38,570 nt of DNA from Paenibacillus lignilyticus (GTDB lineage Bacteria > Bacillota > Bacilli > Paenibacillales > Paenibacillaceae). The stretch's first letter is position 1, and every line of letters begins with the position of its first letter. The translations under genes were made by a program, and so were the position numbers. Where the stretch lies: NCBI RefSeq assembly GCF_017942085.1, contig NZ_JAGKSP010000032.1, positions 1-38,570 on the forward strand. The letters are read 5' to 3'. Of the stretch, positions 31,171 through 38,570 are shown piece by piece. The notes below the pieces were generated by a model. The model was given only the letters and a program-made list of their open reading frames with translations, was not told the origin of the DNA and ran no database searches.

Positions 31171-32670
31171 ATGTCGATTCGCATCAGAATGCTGCTGTCT
31201 TTTTCAAGCATGCTTGTCATTAGTCTGTTGTTTATTCTGCTCACGGCCAGCCTCTATACGATCGCGGCCACGGGAGATCTGCAAAGCTTTCGCGATATAT
31301 ATAAAGCGCACTATCGGATTAACCCGCTTACGGAGCAGGGTGAATCGATTTTCCAAGAGCTGAAATTCGTTGCGAAGAACGATCCGGACAGCTTTCGGGA
31401 CATGCCTCTTTTGCGTGAGTACGATTTCAAGCTTCGCGCGGAGAAAACCGGTCTTTACGTGAGGCGCGAGAGCAGTCAGCTATTCGAGTCTTTTACGTTT
31501 AACCAGCCGAACTTGGACCGGGCATTGCCGCCGTATGATCTCGACAACACCCAAATTCGCGGGACGTTCAACATTAACGAACGCTTCTACGCTTATGCGA
31601 AGTTTGACTTCCGTTATGCGGACGGAGCCAGAGGAAGCGTGTTCGTCATTCGGGAGCGCAGCCCTTTCGCGGATCTTACTCGCAGGCTGCTGCCCGTCCT
31701 GACTATTCTGCTCGTCTGTGTGCTCGTCATCGCGAACGTATTGCTGTATCGCTGGATTACGCGCAGCGTCGTCCGGCCGCTTCATCGGCTTAGAGGCTCC
31801 GCCGAACAGATCGAAGAAGGCAATTTGCAATTCGAGCTCGATCCGCCGTCGAAGGATGAAGTAGGCCGGCTCCAACAAGCGTTCGAGAACATGCGCGTGC
31901 AGCTGCAGCAATCGAATCGGCTTCGCTTACAGGACGAAGAGAACCGAAAAGAGTTGATTTCGAACATTTCCCATGATTTGCGGACTCCTTTAACCGATAT
32001 CAGGGGCTATATCGAAGGCATTCGGGACGGCGTCGCCAATACCCCCGAGAAGATGAACGCCTATGTGAACATTATTCATGCGAAGGCGGCAAACATGGAC
32101 CGGCTCGTGGAAGAACTTTTCCTCTATTCCAAGCTGGATTTCAAACAAGTGCCGTTTCATCTCGAGAAAATGAACATCGTCGAATTCATGGAAGATAGTA
32201 TGGAGGAGCTGCGGTACGACCTGGAGGATAAAGGGGTCACATTGGCATGGAACAACGAGGCAGCAGCGCCCGTCATGGTCGAAGCGGACTTGGAAAAGTT
32301 AAAGCGAACCGTCATGAATATTATGGACAATGCGCTGAAGTATATGAACAAAGAACACAAACGCATGAGCATTTCCCTGCAGGCGGATCCCCAATGGGCG
32401 ACCGTGACCTTCGAGGATAATGGACAAGGCATTGCCGAAGAAGCGCTGCCCCACATCTTCGAACGCTTCTATCGGGCGGAGTTATCGCGTAACTCGAAGA
32501 CGGGCGGCAGCGGACTTGGACTTGCCATCGCACGTCAAATCGTCGAGGGGCACGGCGGAGAAATTCGGGCGGAGAGCAAGCCCGGCGAGGGAACGACCAT
32601 CATCGTCAGACTAAGAAGAATACCGACGGAGGGAGGCGGCTTAGGCGATGGCACGAATTCTGATCATTGA
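31171..32670 (+). CDS. Sensor histidine kinase
   Basis: A 499-residue membrane kinase. Segment 1 is at about residues 9-33. The extracytoplasmic sensor covers about 34-173 (YKAHYRINPLTEQGESIFQE, FYAYAKFDFRYADGARGSVF). Segment 2 is at about 174-194, followed by HAMP (VVRPLHRLRGSAEQIEEGNL). In the H-box SNISHDLRTPLTDI the acceptor is His268. The N-box is NIMDNALKYM; DNGQGIAEE and GGSGLGLAIARQ complete the ATPase. AAGGTGAG precedes the ATG. The regulator gene overlaps its 3' end by 23 bases. Kinase-first order differs from the other two systems here. Confidence 0.95.
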   Translation: MSIRIRMLLSFSSMLVISLLFILLTASLYTIAATGDLQSFRDIYKAHYRINPLTEQGESIFQELKFVAKNDPDSFRDMPLLREYDFKLRAEKTGLYVRRESSQLFESFTFNQPNLDRALPPYDLDNTQIRGTFNINERFYAYAKFDFRYADGARGSVFVIRERSPFADLTRRLLPVLTILLVCVLVIANVLLYRWITRSVVRPLHRLRGSAEQIEEGNLQFELDPPSKDEVGRLQQAFENMRVQLQQSNRLRLQDEENRKELISNISHDLRTPLTDIRGYIEGIRDGVANTPEKMNAYVNIIHAKAANMDRLVEELFLYSKLDFKQVPFHLEKMNIVEFMEDSMEELRYDLEDKGVTLAWNNEAAAPVMVEADLEKLKRTVMNIMDNALKYMNKEHKRMSISLQADPQWATVTFEDNGQGIAEEALPHIFERFYRAELSRNSKTGGSGLGLAIARQIVEGHGGEIRAESKPGEGTTIIVRLRRIPTEGGGLGDGTNSDH

Positions 32671-33340
32671 GGATGAGACGACGATTGCCCAGCTGGAGCG
32701 CGATTATTTCGAGCTGAACGGCTTTGACGTCGATCTGTGCCATGACGGAGAAGAAGGACTACACAAAGCACTCGGCACGGACTACCATCTCGTCATTGTG
32801 GATTTAATGCTGCCAAGGCTCAATGGATACGAGGTATGCCGCCGAATTCGCGAAGCGAAAGAAGTGCCCATTCTCGTCGTGTCCGCCAAAACGGAAGAAA
32901 TCGATAAGATTCGCTCTTTCAATTTAGGCGTGGACGATTATATCACGAAGCCATTCAGCCCGAGCGAGCTGGTCGCACGGGCGAAAGCCCATTTGACGCG
33001 ATATGAGAGACTGCTGAGCAAAAACAAACTGGGGGATCCCGAAGAAATCGATATCCGCGGGCTTCATATCGACAAAGCCTCGCGCAGGGTTTATATCAGA
33101 GGCGTGGAAGTCGCGATTACGACGAAGGAATTCGATCTGCTTGTATTTCTGGCCAGTCATCCGAACCGGGTATTCGGCAAAACGGAGCTGTTCGAGCGAA
33201 TCTGGGGCATGGACGCCAGCGGCGACATCGCGACGGTAACCGTTCATATCCGCAAATTGCGAGGCAAGCTTGAAGCGGATCCCTCCAATCCTCAATATAT
33301 CGAGACCGTGTGGGGCGCGGGATACCGATTTACGGTATAA
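32648..33340 (+). CDS. OmpR-family response regulator
   Basis: A 230-residue regulator. Receiver with acceptor Asp52 (VIVDLMLPR), VVSAKTEE and YITKPFSPSEL; winged helix with EFDLLVFLASHPNRVFGKTE and an ending of TVWGAGYRFTV. GGAGGC inside the kinase 3' end serves as its ribosome binding site. The next gene, an SLH protein, has two copies of TTAGAT with an 11-base period in its promoter, the expected layout for this regulator family. Confidence 0.95.
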   Translation: MARILIIEDETTIAQLERDYFELNGFDVDLCHDGEEGLHKALGTDYHLVIVDLMLPRLNGYEVCRRIREAKEVPILVVSAKTEEIDKIRSFNLGVDDYITKPFSPSELVARAKAHLTRYERLLSKNKLGDPEEIDIRGLHIDKASRRVYIRGVEVAITTKEFDLLVFLASHPNRVFGKTELFERIWGMDASGDIATVTVHIRKLRGKLEADPSNPQYIETVWGAGYRFTV

Positions 33341-33372
33341 CGAAGTAGCACGGCTCGCATTTTCGCAAAAGA

Positions 33373-33408
33373 TTAGATTCTGTTTAGATTTTGTTAATAA
33401 CTTTAACC
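33373..33408 (+). promoter_or_regulatory. Tandem direct repeats, candidate response-regulator site for the SLH gene
   Basis: TTAGAT at 33373-33378 is repeated at 33384-33389 (11-base period). It is followed by TTAATA (33394) and TTAACC (33403) at 10- and 9-base steps. The array ends about where a -35 should be: a -10-like TATGCT lies at 33431-33436 and no good -35 is present, as expected for an activator-dependent promoter. Confidence 0.6.
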
Positions 33409-33477
33409 CAGAAAGTTTCATTCTGTCTTCTATGCTAGAGGTACGTTTAAGCAACGACCCTAGAGGAGGAACGATGA

Positions 33478-34989
33478 ATGAAACCAATCATGAAGAAAGT
33501 GTTTACGCTTCTGGCTGCGACTGCCATAGGAGCGACGACTGTACCGCATACGGCTCTGCTTGCGCAAGCCGCTTCCAGCCCGGAGAAAGTCGCCGCGGCG
33601 TTATCGCAATTGACGAACCAAGAGATTCAAGCCGCGATCGCGGAGTTGAATAAGCTTGGCATCATGCATGGCGATGCCAGCGGCGAGATGGGTACAAATC
33701 GACCGCTTACCCGAGCGGAACTGGCGGCATTGCTCGTCCGTGAATTCGGTTTGGATGATCAATCGGCGCTTCCGGCAACGATCGCGGATGCCAGCCCGAA
33801 TGCTTGGTTCTACGCCGATACGGCCAAAGTCGTAGGCTTGGGCATCATGCAAACGGACAACGGCGCCTTTCATCCGAAAGGAACCGTGTCGGGCGAGGAA
33901 TTGGCTCAAACCGTGTCCAAAGCGTTAAAGCGCGATATCAAATCGGTTCAACATTGGATGAGCTCCGTCGCTTCCCCCGGCAACGCGATATTGCGCGGCG
34001 AGACGGCGTATGTGCTTCAAATGGCGCATAAAGCATTGCCTTCCGATCATGCGAAGCCGACTAGCATCCGATCGCTCAATGCAATCACGTTGATCGTCAC
34101 GTTCGATAAGCCGTTGACGACAGCCAATGAAGCTTTTGATATAGCCAAGACCGATTTCGTCTTTACCCATGGATTAACGCTTACGAATATGCCTCGATTG
34201 AAAACGGGTTCCGTCGCCACTTATATCGTACCGACCTCCGTTCAACAAACCGGTGCGACATACGATCTTGCATACAAAGGACAAGCTGCAGGCTCGTTCG
34301 TCGGCAAAGGCACGAAAATCGGCATGACGGAGGCGCGCCAGGTGACGAACGATACTTTCGAAATCGAGGCCTTGAAGGCGAACGGGATCGTGGACTACGG
34401 TTATATTATCTCCGCCTACAGCGGCGGTCGCGGCGCGAATGCTTTCGTATTGGACGATCATGAACAAGCCGGCGGCAAGACGTACCAGATCATTTCGTCC
34501 ATGCAGGCCAGACAAGTGACGGTTACTCCGGAAGGCGGATCACCAATGGTGGCGAAATACGTGCCTTTCACGCAGTCGACCGACGGCAAACAAGAGTCTA
34601 AATTCCGTTTGCCTGAAGGCCAAGTCCTGACTCCAGGCGTCACCTATACGGTCACTTCCGATTGGGCTAACCTTGCGCACGCGACATTCGTCGCGAAGAC
34701 GGTCGAACCGTTGGAATTGGCAGGCGCGACGGCGGTCAGCGAGACTTCGATTGAAGTGACGTTGGCGCAAGATCCGCAGGACGAGTTGTTCTCGGGCCGC
34801 AGCGTCGTCCTGATGGCTCCTAACGGAGATCAAACCATTGCGACCTACAAGTATTCCAGCCGTAAAGACGCCGTCGGCGTGTTCGATTTGGCGAACGGCG
34901 CAAAGTTAACCAAAGCGACGACATACACCGTCAAGCCGATCGGCGACTGGTCGAAGGCCTCGGGCGTCGTATCCCTAAAGACGCAATAA
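33478..34989 (+). CDS. S-layer homology (SLH) domain protein
   Basis: A 503-residue exported protein. The signal peptide covers residues 1-31 (ending LLAQAAS). Two clear SLH repeats follow: IAELNKLGIMHGDASGEMG with NRPLTRAELAALLVREFG, and NAWFYADTAKVVGLGIMQ with FHPKGTVSGEELAQTVSKAL. A third is degenerate (NAILRGETAYVLQMAHKAL). Roughly 300 residues of beta-rich repeats make up the rest. SLH domains bind pyruvylated cell-wall polymers. GGAGGA lies 7 bases before the ATG at 33478; an ATG 4 bases earlier is out of frame. It is directly downstream of a response regulator gene. Confidence 0.85.
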   Translation: MKPIMKKVFTLLAATAIGATTVPHTALLAQAASSPEKVAAALSQLTNQEIQAAIAELNKLGIMHGDASGEMGTNRPLTRAELAALLVREFGLDDQSALPATIADASPNAWFYADTAKVVGLGIMQTDNGAFHPKGTVSGEELAQTVSKALKRDIKSVQHWMSSVASPGNAILRGETAYVLQMAHKALPSDHAKPTSIRSLNAITLIVTFDKPLTTANEAFDIAKTDFVFTHGLTLTNMPRLKTGSVATYIVPTSVQQTGATYDLAYKGQAAGSFVGKGTKIGMTEARQVTNDTFEIEALKANGIVDYGYIISAYSGGRGANAFVLDDHEQAGGKTYQIISSMQARQVTVTPEGGSPMVAKYVPFTQSTDGKQESKFRLPEGQVLTPGVTYTVTSDWANLAHATFVAKTVEPLELAGATAVSETSIEVTLAQDPQDELFSGRSVVLMAPNGDQTIATYKYSSRKDAVGVFDLANGAKLTKATTYTVKPIGDWSKASGVVSLKTQ

Positions 34990-35078
34990 TCTCAGCAGCC
35001 GTTATCATAGAGGATCATCATGATGATGGATGGGCGACTCTGCTCGAAGCAATTGTCCATGACGACAGCCTCATGACC

Positions 35079-35117
35079 GAGAGCCGGTATCGTATATACG
35101 ATGCCGGCTCTATTTTT
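35079..35117 (+). terminator. Rho-independent terminator
   Basis: GAGCCGGTATCGTA pairs with TACGATGCCGGCTC (one mismatch) and is followed by TATTTTT. It is the likely end of the SLH transcript, although 90 bases beyond the stop codon. Confidence 0.85.
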
Positions 35118-35280
35118 ATGGAAAGATCCGTATGGATTAAAATCAATTCCTCTTCTTGATTCAAAGAGCACAAATTAATAACCGTAACAGTCTAGTCAAG
35201 ATCAAAACGCAAATAAGCACAACGCCATATGAACAATGTACTTTTTTCACCGAAAAGCATATTCACCCAAGCCTACTAAA

Positions 35281-35310
35281 TTGTCGAAATTTGTAAAATT
35301 TATGTATAAT
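35281..35310 (+). promoter_or_regulatory. Promoter of the AT-rich membrane-protein gene
   Basis: TTGTCG (35281-35286) and a perfect TATAAT (35305-35310) are 18 bases apart, 85 bases upstream of the ATG. Confidence 0.55.
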
Positions 35311-35395
35311 AATTCAAATACTCCTGATATACTTATTGAAAACTATTCTAGAATTTATTGTACGACTACACAGCATCAGATTAAGGGGATATTAA

Positions 35396-36622
35396 ATGTT
35401 AATTATCCATAAGTTTTTTGCTTATATTCAGAAGCTTTGGTATGCACCATTCACCATTTATTTGATCGGAATAATCTACGTCCAAGGTGCCTTCTCTCCT
35501 TTTCTTTCGGAAGGTTTTATTTTCAATAAAATCTTTTACGTTACTCCTGTATCTTATTATCTCTACATTACAAATGGGATTATGGTTTCCGCGTGTATAG
35601 CCGTCTCTCTCATCTTGGGGCATATATGGGTTAATATGTTGGGTTCCAATATTATTAGATTAATAAATAAAATCAACAGAAAGTGGAGGTTAATGTGCTT
35701 CACAACCCTTTGTTTAACTTTTCTCATCTTAATTGCGTATGTGCAATCTATAATAGTAAAATGGGATACCTCTATTGATGCACGATTCGTTTACGCACCA
35801 ATATATAGTTCATCCTTTTTTGTCACATTTCTATTCTTTCAATTTTTTCAGATCAACAGAAATTCTCTTCAACTGCAGATAGAACGTCCATTCTGGATTT
35901 TATACTTCTGCGTTATAGCAACCATTATATTGGTTTCAACTATCTATTTAAATGGACTTTACTCGCAAGGCCAAATCGTCAATGCATACAGACATGAAAA
36001 ATCAGGCTTACAACTGATGAATGTAACAGTCGAGGACAATCGACAAATTCAACTACTACGATTCGATATTAATACTAACTTTATTATCGGGTACGATATT
36101 TCAGTTAAAAAAATGCTTATTATTCCAAAAGATAAAGTCAGATCGATTGAAACATTTAAAACTAATTATCAACAAGATAAAAGTAAGTATAATCCCGTTT
36201 CTCCGCAGTATGCAGAAGACAAGCAGGTCATTGCACCAATTGACGCTTTCTACAAGTACCGGATGGCAAAGCACAAAGACGACAAGGATACTAAACAATA
36301 TTTGTCCTATTTTACGATAGGTTATACATACAACTACATGAATGGCATTACGGGAGTTTCCTCCTACATACTAACAAACAAAATGAATCATGAGAGTTAC
36401 CGAGATAGAAGCGTCACCGAGTTTTACGGGTATGTCTGCTCCAATCCTGAGAGCGAACCATCTCGAAAAGGAGATGCGACCAATATCACTTATCGAAAAG
36501 TTTATGTCAAAGAAATGTGGACAGGCCAAAACTACAACTTGGTCTTTACACTTAAAAGCAGCGATAAACAAATCTGGAAAATTGATAACATAGAGGAAAC
36601 CAGTTTCTCATTCGATCAATAA
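35396..36622 (+). CDS. Hypothetical membrane protein, AT-rich gene
   Basis: A 408-residue protein that I do not recognise. It has about five membrane segments in the N-terminal half (around residues 16-32, 56-80, 101-121, 133-152 and 166-188). A 210-residue hydrophilic C-terminal domain follows (KKMLIIPKDKVRSIETFKTN, YLSYFTIGYTYNYMNGITGV, RKVYVKEMWTGQNYNLVFTL), with mixed beta character. GGGG lies 7 bases before the ATG. Codon use is strongly AT-biased compared with every neighbour, suggesting acquisition from another source. The stop is followed in the same frame by a stalk-domain remnant. Confidence 0.75.
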   Translation: MLIIHKFFAYIQKLWYAPFTIYLIGIIYVQGAFSPFLSEGFIFNKIFYVTPVSYYLYITNGIMVSACIAVSLILGHIWVNMLGSNIIRLINKINRKWRLMCFTTLCLTFLILIAYVQSIIVKWDTSIDARFVYAPIYSSSFFVTFLFFQFFQINRNSLQLQIERPFWILYFCVIATIILVSTIYLNGLYSQGQIVNAYRHEKSGLQLMNVTVEDNRQIQLLRFDINTNFIIGYDISVKKMLIIPKDKVRSIETFKTNYQQDKSKYNPVSPQYAEDKQVIAPIDAFYKYRMAKHKDDKDTKQYLSYFTIGYTYNYMNGITGVSSYILTNKMNHESYRDRSVTEFYGYVCSNPESEPSRKGDATNITYRKVYVKEMWTGQNYNLVFTLKSSDKQIWKIDNIEETSFSFDQ

Positions 36623-36817
36623 GGTTTGTCCATTCAGATGACACTTGGCTCTAAAACTGCTTTCATAAATGGGCATGCAAAGCAGCTAATCGTGGCTCTC
36701 AAGATTACAAACAACTCCATCTATGTACCGCTCCGATTTATTGGAGAAGCTCTTGGAAGGAACGTAAGCTGGGATTACATGAGTTCGTCCGTCAATATCG
36801 GTCGGGTAAGAGTCTGA
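36623..36817 (+). pseudogene. Copper amine oxidase N-terminal (stalk) domain remnant
   Basis: Directly after the preceding stop, in the same frame, the sequence reads IQMTLGSKTAFINGHAKQ, then SIYVPLRFIGEALGRNVSWD and a stop after VNIGRVRV. This is the second half of a stalk domain (compare VYVPLRFVGEETGNRVTW in the protein at 13244-14803). There is no signal peptide, no first half and no ribosome binding site. It is a remnant, or the lost C-terminal end of a larger fusion. Confidence 0.65.
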
Positions 36818-36972
36818 ATGGAGATAGGGCGGACATTTCTAACCTCAAGTCATTGAGGCATCGACGACGACAAACACGGCCTATCGCGCAAGGCGAAGAA
36901 GCTCGCAGTGCTTCCGCCCCAATTTAATATAAGGTATAATTTTCTATTATTATCCGAAAAGGGGATAGCACT

Positions 36973-37371
36973 GTGAGGGTCAAGTTGGAGGGCATTACGA
37001 TTTTGGCCGATGATGTCGCATCGTTGGCAAGCTTCTATAAAAATGTGATCGGATTTCAAGCGGCTGTCGAAGAGGACCATTACGTGGCGCTGGTGAACGA
37101 CGGCGTTCGACTTGCATTCTGCTCGAGGTCTTTAATGGCGGAAAACACGAATAACCATCCATCTTTCCTCAACCATCGCCAAGGCCAAGCTTTCGAGCTC
37201 AATTTCGAGTGCGATTCTCCCGAGGCGGTGCATGTGCTGTTTGAACAATACGTCGCGCAAGGCGCCGTGCCGATTACCGAGCCGACACTCCAGCCTTGGG
37301 GACACACGGCCTGCTTCTTCGCCGATCCCGAGGACAATATCCATTCGCTTTTTGCGGTTAATCCGGCTTAA
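36973..37371 (+). CDS. VOC-family protein (glyoxalase/dioxygenase superfamily)
   Basis: A 132-residue single-module VOC protein. It opens with GITILADDVASLASFYKNVI and closes with GHTACFFADPEDNIHSLFAV, the two beta-alpha-beta-beta-beta units expected of the fold. The GTG start lies 7 bases after AAAAGGGG. A TATAAT (36935-36940) with a poor -35 serves as probable promoter. Function within the superfamily cannot be assigned. Base composition is back to the window norm here. Confidence 0.85.
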   Translation: MRVKLEGITILADDVASLASFYKNVIGFQAAVEEDHYVALVNDGVRLAFCSRSLMAENTNNHPSFLNHRQGQAFELNFECDSPEAVHVLFEQYVAQGAVPITEPTLQPWGHTACFFADPEDNIHSLFAVNPA

Positions 37372-37422
37372 TGGGTAAGATACGCACCAAGGCGTATAGC
37401 CCACTTGGTGATGTGTTCAATG

Positions 37423-37463
37423 AAAAAAACTCAAGGCCGCCACACGACGGCCTTGAGTTTTTT
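37423..37463. terminator. Bidirectional rho-independent terminator
   Basis: AAAAAACTCAAGGCCG pairs with CGGCCTTGAGTTTTTT around CCACACGA. Long T runs on both strands separate the VOC gene from the convergent broken binding-protein gene. Confidence 0.93.
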
Positions 37464-37492
37464 GCTAAACCTATCAGAAAGTAAACGTTTGG

Positions 37493-38320
37493 AGCCCTGC
37501 CTGCCACTTAATTTAAACAAATCAGGGTAGATTTCTTTGGCCAATTTCTCCATACCATCAATCGTATTATAGCTATAGCCGAACAAATAGTTATAATCTA
37601 CAACATAAATTGCTTATTCTTAACGGCTTTCATGCTCGATAACTTCGGGTTGGCATAGATATCTTCTCTTACTTTATTGAGATCCGTTTCGTCCCATTTA
37701 GGCAAGATCAAAATGTCCGGATCTGTAGCAATCAGCGTTTCGACGCTGACGTCTCCTTTTTCATTCACGAATACATTATCTAACTTGATCATGCTAAAAG
37801 CATTGTTAAAGAAGGATTCGTTACTTGCCGGATACACATACAACTCTTTCGGATCGTTCGTGTGCAAATAAGCGAACGTATTATGATCTTGAATGCCTTC
37901 CAATTTGGCATTAATAGCAGCCTGCTTATCTTTCAGTTCTTGGATGAACTGATCCGCTTTTTCCTTCACATGGAAGACTTTCCCGACGTTTGCGATATCC
38001 TTATAGATAGAATCGTAAGTACCGGCTGTAATCGATGACTCCAGCACATACGTATTGATCTTCATATCATTGAGTACATTAACCGTTCCTGTTCCCCAGT
38101 CCTGATTCGCGAACAAGCCGCCTCGGCCGAATACAAAATCCGGATTTGTACCCAGGGTTACTTCTTTACCGACATAATCTTTACTCAAGATGTTCAATTT
38201 CGCGTATCCCGTCTCTACCGATGGGTCGGGTACTCCGAAGTTAGCCCCTACCCCTACGATCTTGTCACCCAATCCTAAATGGAGTAACAGTTCCGCCGCC
38301 GGACGCGTATTGGCCATGCT
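37493..38320 (-). pseudogene. FecB-type siderophore-binding protein, truncated and frameshifted
   Basis: The main frame (37598-38317) begins MANTRPAAELLLHLGLGDKI and runs to AVKNKQF. One missing T then makes it read MLM-stop instead of YVVDYNYLFGYSYNTIDGME, which continues in the next frame to about 37493. An in-frame TAA (38321-38323) lies just upstream of ATG 38317. The signal peptide, lipobox and first strand are missing. The fold is otherwise typical (ETLIATDPDILILPKWDETD). A good GAAGGA lies 7 bases before the ATG, so a cytoplasmic fragment could still be made, but not a working transporter part. Confidence 0.75.
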
Positions 38321-38384
38321 TTAATCCTTCGCATCTGGGGTAAAAAGAAAGCAATATATCTAATGAGACTAGGAGGGAACGCGC

Positions 38385-38570
38385 TTGGGTTTCATTCTCG
38401 TCTATTTCGTCATCGTCCTTGCGGTTGTTGAAATTTCCGCCATCCTAATGCGCGCTACGGGGTTAAATCGCGACATTTCCCGTTTTCAGGTCATCTCTTT
38501 GCTGACAAGTACAGGCTACACGACCAAAGAATCCGAGCTGATCAGCAATCACCCCATACGTCGCCGAATC
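38385..38570 (+). CDS. Membrane protein, partial (possibly TrkA-C-domain type)
   Basis: The gene runs off the window after 62 codons. TTG at 38385 is 7 bases after AGGAGGG. The start is hydrophobic (GFILVYFVIVLAVVEISAIL, one membrane segment), followed by RATGLNRDISRFQVISLLTS and TGYTTKESELISNHPIRRRI. From memory this conserved block occurs in Paenibacillus and Bacillus membrane proteins that end in a TrkA-C domain, but the rest is not visible. It is divergent from the broken binding-protein gene. Confidence 0.6.
   Translation, partial: MGFILVYFVIVLAVVEISAILMRATGLNRDISRFQVISLLTSTGYTTKESELISNHPIRRRI

Larger units (their letters stand above)
34990..35395. other. Intergenic region entering an AT-rich island
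   Basis: This 406-base gap holds the SLH terminator (35079-35117). From about 35150 base composition shifts sharply to AT-rich, and a promoter for the next gene lies at 35281-35310. A short reading frame at 35020-35076 has no convincing support. No RNA gene was recognised. Confidence 0.6.

Noticed and set aside
35020..35076. Short reading frame starting with three Met codons after the SLH gene
   Set aside because: Only 18 codons, a weak ribosome binding site, and it lies between the SLH stop and its terminator; no sign of selection can be judged.
36850..37080. Minus-strand reading frame opposite the start of the VOC gene
   Set aside because: It is a shadow of the VOC gene with no ribosome binding site and no recognisable domain.
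37387..37410. Small hairpin ACCAAG...CTTGGT after the VOC gene
   Set aside because: Only six base pairs with a 12-base loop; the strong terminator at 37423 follows directly.
1..38570. CRISPR arrays, tRNA or rRNA genes, insertion sequences, phage genes, defence-system genes
   Set aside because: I looked for direct-repeat/spacer patterns, tRNA-like folds, transposase motifs and known defence motifs by eye and found none.

Overview
The window looks like chromosomal DNA from a Gram-positive of the Paenibacillaceae (Paenibacillus/Cohnella type). The reasons are strong GGAGG-type ribosome binding sites, frequent TTG and GTG starts, an S-layer-homology protein, 'copper amine oxidase N-terminal' domains, an AraC-controlled sugar ABC transporter without its own ATPase, lipobox lipoproteins and many GNAT and MFS genes. 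Genus is inferred from gene style, not from a marker gene. I see no rRNA, tRNA, CRISPR array, transposase or phage gene.

Layout. 1-273: fused remnants of a GNAT and a TetR gene. 274-4406: AraC regulator divergent from a permease-permease-lipoprotein sugar importer. 4544-7427: a VOC protein, then on the minus strand an Eis-like acetyltransferase followed by a DUF4838 protein. 7755-10155: a secreted tyrosine phosphatase, then a GntR regulator with a GNAT enzyme. 10330-17663: a decayed DHA2 MFS gene, a lysoplasmalogenase, an intact MFS exporter, a large secreted stalk-domain protein with a damaged start, a decapitated methyltransferase, a RimJ/RimL-like GNAT and an intact DHA2 exporter. 17790-19769: a small unknown protein, udk and murI. 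19969-22611: a two-component system with a PepSY-like secreted protein. 22804-27292: a Fur-controlled iron-siderophore operon (binding protein, two FecCD permeases, ATPase, and a siderophore esterase with its active-site region deleted). 27398-27596: the 3' end of another siderophore-binding protein in the opposite orientation. 27659-33340: two more two-component systems placed back to back, one with a beta-propeller-like lipoprotein. 33478-34989: an SLH protein preceded by 11-bp-period direct repeats. 35150-36820: an AT-rich island with a membrane protein I do not recognise and a stalk-domain remnant. 36973-38570: a VOC protein, another broken siderophore-binding protein and the start of a membrane protein.

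How the genes work together. Three OmpR-type two-component systems lie within 13 kb. For two of them the sequence suggests direct targets: TTACAAC repeats in front of the PepSY gene and in front of its own regulator, and TTAGAT repeats in front of the SLH gene. The iron operon is intact for uptake but not for esterase-based iron release.

The most striking large-scale pattern is decay by deletion: at least eight gene remnants sit at gene borders, three of them tied to siderophore use. I did not find a clearly new multi-gene system. The best candidates for unknown biology are the AT-rich membrane-protein island, the two-component/secreted-protein pairs and a 50-bp-phased intergenic repeat.
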